A stretch of 5,856 nt of DNA from Crocosphaera chwakensis CCY0110 (GTDB lineage: Bacteria > Cyanobacteriota > Cyanobacteriia > Cyanobacteriales > Microcystaceae): assembly GCF_000169335.1 (NCBI RefSeq), contig NZ_AAXW01000119.1, forward strand, positions 1 to 5,856, in the 5' to 3' direction. Below are positions 5,390 through 5,856 of the stretch, in pieces. The notes under the pieces were generated by a model. That model searched no databases. It was not told the origin of the DNA and worked only from the letters and a program-made list of their open reading frames with translations. The first letter of the stretch is position 1; every line of letters begins with the position of its first letter. The translations under genes and the position numbers were made by a program.

Positions 5390-5758
5390 TGCATACATAC
5401 AATACAATAATTAACTACAGTTACAAACATATTGTTATACACATTAAATATAAACACTGCATACATATATAAATAACAGTGTATTATAAGTTGTCATATA
5501 TATTGCATAGATGCAAAGGTTAGTTAAGTTTCTTATGGTTGCATTAAAAAGAAAATTAGTGAGTATTTAATCTTATAAGCCTTACAGTGCATACATTATA
5601 ATTATACATTGTTTTACAATACATTATATAATTATAATAAAAGGTATGTTAGGGGGACACCCCCTATAACCCCCGTTAGGCAGATGGGAAAGGAATTATC
5701 ATTAATTTAATTACAATGTTATTGAGTTAAGTAAACAGTGTAATATAATATGTATAAC
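5390..5758. repeat. AT-rich region with iteron-like short repeats
   Basis: There is no gene here. TGCATACAT occurs three times in the same orientation (5390-5398, 5458-5466, 5588-5596). ACAGTG followed by an AT-rich block of the TATTATAA type occurs three times (5476, 5584, 5735). ACACTG (5454-5459) and CAGTGT (5477-5482) form an inverted pair, TTGCAT/ATGCAA (5503-5516) a tight palindrome, and CTTATAAG (5572-5579) another. GTATAAC, part of the promoter operator, recurs at 5434-5440 (inverted) and 5752-5758. Direct repeats in AT-rich DNA fit a replication origin or extended operator region. The repeats are short and irregularly spaced, so chance in low-complexity DNA is not excluded. Confidence 0.45.
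5652..5674. repeat. G5/C5 hairpin module, copy 2
   Basis: GGGGG (5652-5656) and CCCCC (5660-5664) flank ACA, followed by TATAA and another C5 (5670-5674). The plan is that of 4456-4480. It is a GC island in very AT-rich DNA. Confidence 0.6.
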
Positions 5759-5793
5759 AGTTGAAATTAAGCTAGTAAGTGAAGTATGAGAAT

Positions 5794-5856
5794 AATTTTA
5801 AAAGCTGTTTGAGATGAATATTTGCGAATGGAGCGAAGCGGAATCAGCAAATATTT
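5794..5856 (+). repeat. Right copy of the palindromic inverted repeat, cut by the window end
   Basis: This is a near-exact inverted copy of 4497-4557. AATATTTGC (5818-5826 region) and GCAAATATT (5847-5855) form an inner stem with GCGAAGC near the tip (5833-5839). The outer arm seen in the left copy would lie beyond the last base of the window. Confidence 0.85.

Noticed and set aside
5390..5758. CRISPR array
   Set aside because: The repeats are only 6-9 bases long and irregularly spaced, with no spacer-sized units and no cas genes.
1..5856. A closed circular plasmid equal to the window
   Set aside because: The ends share no overlap, and joining them does not complete the outer arm of the right-hand repeat as seen in the left copy. 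It remains possible but is unsupported.

Overview
The window looks like bacterial accessory DNA, most likely plasmid or mobile-island sequence. A cyanobacterial host is the best guess. That guess rests on the AT-rich composition, weak or absent Shine-Dalgarno sites, short C5/G5 hairpins between genes, a lone GW-motif protein of a kind I associate with cyanobacterial accessory proteins, and a ribbon-helix-helix/GIY-YIG protein. No ribosomal, tRNA or core metabolic gene anchors the taxonomy, so host and replicon type remain inference.

Layout. (1) Bases 45-2745 hold a very AT-rich plus-strand two-gene operon. It encodes a lipoprotein with a degenerate von Willebrand A-like domain, then, 6 bases later, a 659-residue protein with four membrane segments and about 400 residues of cytoplasmic coiled coil. 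I do not recognise the pair as a named system; it is the best candidate here for something undescribed. (2) Bases 2746-3062 lack a gene but contain a TATAAT box, two stem-loops and a strong plus-strand terminator. Together they could make a small RNA of about 155 nt. (3) The minus strand at 3061-3438 encodes a small winged-helix protein resembling plasmid RepL-type proteins. Its predicted promoter lies almost entirely inside a perfect 13-bp inverted repeat, which suggests autoregulation. (4) Bases 3439-3817 are gene-free and hairpin-rich. They lead into a TTG-started gene (3818-4231) for a small protein with an OB-like N-terminus and a duplicated GW motif, closed by a strong terminator. (5) From 4486 to the window end, a minus-strand gene for a ribbon-helix-helix plus GIY-YIG protein and an AT-rich, iteron-like region are enclosed by two nearly identical inverted copies of a ~61-bp palindromic repeat.

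How the parts may work together: the winged-helix protein, the OB/GW protein and the iteron-like region fit plasmid replication and copy control. The GIY-YIG cassette, with inverted repeats at both ends and an operator-like site over its own promoter, looks like a self-regulated nuclease module, possibly mobile. The lipoprotein/coiled-coil operon looks like cargo with an envelope function, possibly defence or conflict related. Whether the window is a closed circle cannot be decided: its two ends share no overlap, and the right-hand repeat is cut by the window edge.
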